A stretch of DNA of 14,111 nt. Origin: Gemmatimonadota bacterium. GTDB lineage: Bacteria > Latescibacterota > UBA2968 > UBA8231. The notes beneath the pieces were generated by a model that searched no databases, was not told the DNA's origin, and saw only the letters and a list, made by a program, of their open reading frames with translations. Numbering within the stretch: the stretch's first letter is position 1; every line of letters starts with the position of its first letter. Shown one piece after another: positions 13,972 through 14,111 of the stretch. A program made the position numbers and the translations under genes. The DNA is taken from contig JABHDC010000019.1 of the NCBI GenBank assembly GCA_018673255.1, forward strand, positions 1 through 14,111. The letters run 5' to 3'.

Positions 13972-13977
13972 TGTCAA

Positions 13978-14034
13978 CATCGGTTTAAAAGTGGACACAT
14001 TCATCGGTTTCGAATTGGACACTTTCGCCGGTTT
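13978..14034. repeat. Tandem 24-bp repeats at IS end
   Basis: Units start at 13978 (CATCGGTTT...GTGGACACATT), 14002 (CATCGGTTT...TTGGACACTTT) and 14026 (CGCCGGTTT, partial). The period is exactly 24 bp. IS21-family ends carry such multiple transposase binding sites, so these are likely IstA-binding repeats. Confidence 0.75.
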
Positions 14035-14042
14035 GGGCGGGG

Positions 14043-14111
14043 TCAGTCTTTCTCCTCTCCGCTGCTGAGTCCGGCCTGACGACGATGGCGCAGGCGGTAG
14101 CTCTCGCCACG
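14043..14111 (-). CDS. istB: IstB-like transposition ATPase, C-terminal tail (partial)
   Basis: The minus strand from the window edge reads 22 codons, RGESYRLRHRRQAGLSS plus GEEKD, then TGA (complement of 14043-14045). G-(E/D)-S-Y-R-L-(R/K) followed by basic residues is the familiar C-terminus of IstB, the AAA+ helper of the IS21 transposase IstA. The stop lies just inside the end repeats, which is normal for this element type. The match is short, so identification depends on its combination with the repeats. Confidence 0.7.
   Translation of the reverse strand, partial: RGESYRLRHRRQAGLSSGEEKD

Larger units (their letters stand above)
13972..14111 (-). mobile_element. IS21-family insertion sequence, one end (continues past right edge)
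   Basis: The element begins TGTCAAC at 13972, consistent with the TG...CA ends of IS21-family elements. It then shows repeated transposase-site-like units, and the leftward-reading last codons of an IstB-like ATPase reach the window edge. It interrupts the glycosyltransferase frame. The outer end and target duplication are not in the window, so family assignment rests on end structure and the IstB tail. Confidence 0.75.

Noticed and set aside
13978..14034. 24-bp repeats as a stand-alone minisatellite
   Set aside because: Position directly at a TG end and next to an IstB-like tail explains them as transposase binding sites.
1..14111. CRISPR arrays, tRNA or rRNA genes
   Set aside because: No regularly spaced repeats with unique spacers and no tRNA cloverleaf or rRNA sequence noticed; the only tandem repeats are the IS-end units and the GTTCA array.

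Overview
The window reads as a piece of an uncultivated, Gram-negative-type bacterium of moderately high GC. The 804-residue secreted protein pairing a CBM9-like domain with a DUF5916-type beta-barrel implies an outer membrane. That family is common in FCB-group phyla (Gemmatimonadota, Krumholzibacteriota, Eisenbacteria, Latescibacterota and relatives). Assignment to that group is inference from gene content; there is no rRNA or other marker here.

Layout. (1) 1-453, minus: a partial membrane protein leaving the left edge, with an operator-like repeat array in front of it. (2) 696-5914, plus: a tightly packed run of seven genes: GNAT acetyltransferase, APH-type kinase, Nudix hydrolase, histidine phosphatase, DUF427 protein, second APH-type kinase, radical SAM enzyme. 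Several neighbours overlap by a few bases. The radical SAM gene has its own promoter and appears leaderless. (3) 5886-8300, minus: the DUF5916 barrel protein, overlapping the radical SAM gene tail to tail by 29 bp. (4) 8590-11219, plus: a stand-alone degenerate receiver-domain protein, then a secreted serine hydrolase (beta-lactamase/esterase fold) whose signal-peptide exon lies in another frame, joined across a CCC-TGA site. (5) 11322-11840, minus: a second GNAT. (6) 11996-12523, plus: a DUF402 protein. (7) A 496-bp gene-free stretch with inverted repeats, then a cold-shock protein with a strong terminator at 13269-13305. (8) 13329-13971: a GT39-type membrane glycosyltransferase cut off by the end of an IS21-family element that carries three 24-bp-period end repeats and the last codons of istB at the right edge.

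The most interesting point is the DUF427 gene at 3423-3824. Its frame is complete and its final stop overlaps the next start as ATGA, but it is split by one in-frame TGA at 3621-3623. That TGA falls where the family normally has the Cys of its Cys-Pro-x-Lys-Gly motif. A hairpin with a G-first 3-nt loop lies 20 nt after the TGA, in the range expected for a bacterial SECIS. This makes it a candidate selenoprotein; a recent nonsense mutation is the main alternative. A second possible recoding site is the CCC-TGA frame change in the serine hydrolase, where a plain indel or sequence error in a C run is at least as likely.

How the genes work together: the 0.7-5.9 kb run looks like a collection of small-molecule-modifying enzymes (acetylation, phosphorylation, nucleoside-diphosphate hydrolysis, dephosphorylation, radical chemistry), perhaps resistance- or salvage-related. 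No shared pathway can be proven from sequence alone.
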